Part shown: piece after piece, positions 13,827 to 16,150 of the stretch
Layout: each line of letters starts with the position of its first letter
Numbering within the stretch: position 1 is the first letter of the stretch
NCBI GenBank assembly: GCA_002498455.1
Contig: DAHO01000047.1
Span: 1 to 16,150 of the forward strand
Direction of reading: 5' to 3'
DNA from: Euryarchaeota archaeon UBA602
GTDB lineage: Archaea; Thermoplasmatota; Poseidoniia; Poseidoniales; Thalassarchaeaceae
Length of the DNA: 16,150 nucleotides
Notes under the pieces: generated by a model
What the model was told of the DNA's origin: nothing
The model's input: only the letters and a program-made list of their open reading frames with translations
Database searches by the model: none
Made by a program: the position numbers and the translations under genes

Positions 13827-15069
13827 GGCTCGCAGGCACGGTCAAACCAATTTCAATCTGTCCTCTGCTTCGCAGAGATTTGATGTGGATGGGGCCTCTG
13901 GGCATGTCGTGGAGATAGAATCCGAGGCATGGTTTCCTTCGGCCGCTGTCAAGTCAGTGACTGATTCTTCTGACCCTGCTCCACTTGGATTTTCTTCGCA
14001 TGTTCTACATGTTCGTTGGGATAGCCTGCCCATGCTCCTGCCCGATGGTGATCTCAAATCGGTCGAGTGGTGGCGTACTCAGTCAGCGACATGGGGTGAA
14101 TGGCTTTCGGGTAAACCGAAATTGGTTCAATCTCATTCGTCAGGTTGGACCGTGGAATTTGACCATCATGTCGCTCAAGTGTTGCCCATCGATGAAGACG
14201 GACATGGTCGACGACTGGCGCAATTAAATTCCAAAGAATTGTATTCTGCGATTGGTGGTATTCAGCATGAAGGACGAGATGTGATTTTGGTTTTTGAGAA
14301 GATCAATTTCGATCCATTGCCACTGGATGTACGACACTTGCAGATGGTTGGTGAATCCTTGGGTCGATTACACGCAATCTGTGGTTCCAATATCGCCACA
14401 CCGAATGATCAAAGATCTTGGAATCAGCGCCTGGAAATCCTTGAGCCACGCACACGATCGGCGACGAAGTGGAGAGCCCCACATTCGGCTGATACACAGG
14501 GGACGATTACACATCGAAATTTCAGCATCGATCAATGCTACATCCGTGAAGGTAAAGTCTTGATTGGTCGGTGCTGGGGTGGAATTCAGAATGCTCTGCT
14601 CCCCCAAACATCTCTCTTGCCTGCAATTCGAGATGTTGCCTCCGCCGTGATTACTTTGTCCAGTGAACAGAAGCGAACGTTTTGCGAAGCGTGGTCATCC
14701 ACTGCTCCCGCTCATTGGTCGTCTAGCAAGGCATTGGATGGACACAAAGGTGGCTTGCTTATTTGGGAATATGAGCAGCATTTGCTCCTTCGAATGTTCC
14801 ACCAATCTTGGGGAGAAAATGAACCCCAAAGTGTAACCGAATTCCTTACCGAAGTCTCCACCATTCAGAATGGAATGTATCGAGCGAGAACAATTGCTGC
14901 GGGGGCAATGATTGGTCTGTCAGTCCCTGCGGTTGCAGTGCTGTACTGGCTGTTTTATCCAGATGTATCATCCCCCGCTACTGTTGAAATGGCAGGGGTT
15001 GCAACCATGGGTGTCATCGGAGGAATGCTGCGCAGATTGTACCGTTCTCTAGCACCTAAGCCATGGTGA
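13825..15069 (+). CDS. Membrane-anchored protein with a degenerate APH-like kinase domain (predicted pseudokinase)
   Basis: A 414-residue protein. VGESLGRLHA at 175-184 resembles the helix before the catalytic loop in aminoglycoside/choline-kinase-like enzymes. ITHRNFSIDQ at 228-237 aligns with their catalytic loop (HGDxxxxN pattern), and KVLIGRCWGG at 244-253 with the metal-binding IDxD strand. The catalytic Asp is Asn, the metal-binding Asn is Gln and the second Asp is missing, so phosphotransfer is unlikely as read. PAIRDVASAV at 266-275 keeps the following rDLA-type helix. Two membrane helices near the C-terminus (about 357-378 and 386-402) anchor it, leaving a basic tail. The open frame extends upstream to 13642 inside the HAD gene, but ATG 13825 is the likely start. 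It overlaps the end of gpmA by 14 bp. The kinase-like assignment is by motif reading only. Confidence 0.7.
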   Translation: MARRHGQTNFNLSSASQRFDVDGASGHVVEIESEAWFPSAAVKSVTDSSDPAPLGFSSHVLHVRWDSLPMLLPDGDLKSVEWWRTQSATWGEWLSGKPKLVQSHSSGWTVEFDHHVAQVLPIDEDGHGRRLAQLNSKELYSAIGGIQHEGRDVILVFEKINFDPLPLDVRHLQMVGESLGRLHAICGSNIATPNDQRSWNQRLEILEPRTRSATKWRAPHSADTQGTITHRNFSIDQCYIREGKVLIGRCWGGIQNALLPQTSLLPAIRDVASAVITLSSEQKRTFCEAWSSTAPAHWSSSKALDGHKGGLLIWEYEQHLLLRMFHQSWGENEPQSVTEFLTEVSTIQNGMYRARTIAAGAMIGLSVPAVAVLYWLFYPDVSSPATVEMAGVATMGVIGGMLRRLYRSLAPKPW

Positions 15070-15652
15070 ACTGCCCTTCAGCATAAGAATAGATTCGCGG
15101 GACACCCGTTGGGATTTCCAAGCCTAGAACTTCTTCGCGACTCAACCCTTCAATTTCCATGACGATACTTCGCAAACTGTTCCCGTGCGCCGCGACAAGA
15201 ACCGTTTTCCCATCCTTCAAATCAGGTATAATCGCTTCATTGAGGTACGGCAGTGTTCGCTCAGCACACATGGCCAGACTCTCACCTTCAGGGGGTGGGA
15301 TATCGTAGGAGCGACGCCAAATGTGGACTTGTTCTTCGCCGTACTTTGCTCGAGTTTCATCTTTGTCAAGACCCTGCAATGCTCCGTAATGTCGCTCATT
15401 GAGTCTGAAGTCTCGATGGGTTGGGACATCACCTGAGACTCGATTGTGTTTCATGACAATCGCAGCGGTCCGCTGAGCCCGAATGAGATCGCTTGTGTGA
15501 ACGACATCAATTTGGATTTCAGCCAAATCCTCGCCAGCTTTTGCTGCTTCAGCCTCCCCCACTTCCGACAGTTCTACGTCAGTCCATCCGGTGAATTTGT
15601 TGGCTGCATTCCAAACGGATTGGCCGTGTCGAAGTAGAATCATTGTCGCCAT
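15056..15652 (-). CDS. gpmA: 2,3-bisphosphoglycerate-dependent phosphoglycerate mutase
   Basis: Interconverts 3- and 2-phosphoglycerate in glycolysis and gluconeogenesis through a phosphohistidine. LLRHGQSVWN near the N-terminus has the phosphorylated His, KFTGWTDVELSEVG is the dPGM signature following it, ERHYGALQG contains the catalytic Glu, and LVAAHGNSLR the second His. At 198 residues it is shorter than the E. coli enzyme (about 250) but close to short dPGMs that lack the C-terminal tail. GAGGTGG (15657-15663, minus strand) sits 4 bases before the ATG and overlaps the stop region of the MscS gene, fixing the start and suggesting coupled expression. A start three codons later cannot be excluded. 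Confidence 0.94.
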   Translation of the reverse strand: MATMILLRHGQSVWNAANKFTGWTDVELSEVGEAEAAKAGEDLAEIQIDVVHTSDLIRAQRTAAIVMKHNRVSGDVPTHRDFRLNERHYGALQGLDKDETRAKYGEEQVHIWRRSYDIPPPEGESLAMCAERTLPYLNEAIIPDLKDGKTVLVAAHGNSLRSIVMEIEGLSREEVLGLEIPTGVPRIYSYAEGQFTMA

Positions 15653-15661
15653 CTTTCCACC

Positions 15662-16150
15662 TCAGCTCAAAGTCCGTTGATTGCGGACACGGGGCTCATA
15701 GAAGACAATTGCATTTTCTTTGGCCAATCGAGCGACGTTCAGCAAGAATTGCTGGCGAGCATCTCGCTCATCTGCCCCACCGTTGACATCCCAGTAGATG
15801 TTGCAGGAGACTTCGATTGAATCCTTTGAAATTGAGGACACCTTGGCCCATGATGCATCTTCTTTCATGGTGTTTTCATCGGTTCGAATGAGGTCTCCAA
15901 CACCTTCAGTGAATTTTTGTACAGCATCCGGATCACTGTCCAAGTCAAGGTAGATGATGGGTTGATAGCGACGCCATCTTCGCTTGCCGAAGTTTTCGAT
16001 GGGCTTGTTGGTTAGATTTGCATTCGGGATGGTGACAATCGTATCCAAACTTGTGCGCAACAATGTGGTTCGCAAACTGATGTTAATCACTTCACCCTCA
16101 CTTCCACTGACAATCACCCAATCACCGACTCGGAACGGACGGTCGAGCAA
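15662..16150 (-). CDS. MscS-family mechanosensitive channel, C-terminal part (5' end outside window)
   Basis: The last 163 residues of a small-conductance mechanosensitive channel that opens under membrane tension in osmotic downshock. RPFRVGDWVIV, GEVINISLRTTLLRT and VTIPNANLTNKPIENF are the beta-domain signatures immediately after the pore helix. The remainder is the cytosolic alpha/beta vestibule domain (PIIYLDLDSDPDAVQ onward). The frame is open to the window edge, so the membrane helices lie outside. The gene ends 9 bp before gpmA on the same strand. Confidence 0.9.
   Translation of the reverse strand: MLDRPFRVGDWVIVSGSEGEVINISLRTTLLRTSLDTIVTIPNANLTNKPIENFGKRRWRRYQPIIYLDLDSDPDAVQKFTEGVGDLIRTDENTMKEDASWAKVSSISKDSIEVSCNIYWDVNGGADERDARQQFLLNVARLAKENAIVFYEPRVRNQRTLS

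Noticed and set aside
1..16150. CRISPR arrays, tRNA or rRNA genes, insertion sequences, integrase or attachment sites
   Set aside because: No spaced direct repeats, cloverleaf sequence, rRNA segment or transposase motif was recognised on either strand by eye.

Overview
The window reads as part of a compact, aerobic prokaryotic genome, most likely an archaeon. The best taxonomic clue is the cis-prenyltransferase at the left. It has DGNRRYA rather than the DGNGRWA usual in bacteria, and a GEERISNFLLWQSAY stretch typical of archaeal UppS. A planktonic euryarchaeal lineage such as Marine Group II (Poseidoniia) would fit the tight packing, the roughly 40-50% GC and the dPGM-type phosphoglycerate mutase, but that assignment is inference. 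No rRNA, tRNA, CRISPR array or insertion sequence was seen.

Left flank (1-2188, about 50% GC in hand-counted lines): the 3' end of an unidentified + strand gene, then a minus-strand pair, UppS and a Nudix hydrolase, overlapping by about 11 bp. A divergent gene for an unrecognised multi-pass membrane protein starts at the same CATG as the longest UppS reading.

Centre (about 2190-13262, mostly about 35-48% GC): a seven-gene + strand heme operon, hemA - hemC/hemD fusion - hemB - hemL - hemE - hemF - hemY. Junctions are overlaps or gaps of a few bases, and several genes have clear Shine-Dalgarno sequences. Ferrochelatase hemH lies on the opposite strand, tail-to-tail with hemY and overlapping it by 35 bp. 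An MFS transporter precedes hemH on that strand. Together these encode every step from glutamyl-tRNA to protoheme by the C5, protoporphyrin-dependent route. The O2-dependent HemF implies synthesis in oxic conditions. If the host is archaeal this stands out, because most archaea that make heme use the siroheme-dependent (Ahb) route. The lower GC suggests the block may have been acquired as a unit.

Right flank (13284-16150, about 50% GC): a small HAD-like phosphatase and a membrane-anchored protein that looks like a degenerate APH-type kinase are divergent and share one CATG as their two start codons. Next come a 2,3-bisphosphoglycerate-dependent phosphoglycerate mutase and, running off the window, an MscS-type mechanosensitive channel; these two form a minus-strand pair.

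The best candidates for something undescribed are the complete classical heme locus in an apparently archaeal setting (with an HMBS-UROS fusion, a divergent HemY and a cysteine-rich ferrochelatase), the membrane-anchored pseudokinase, and an inverted repeat where the heme operon's transcription should begin.
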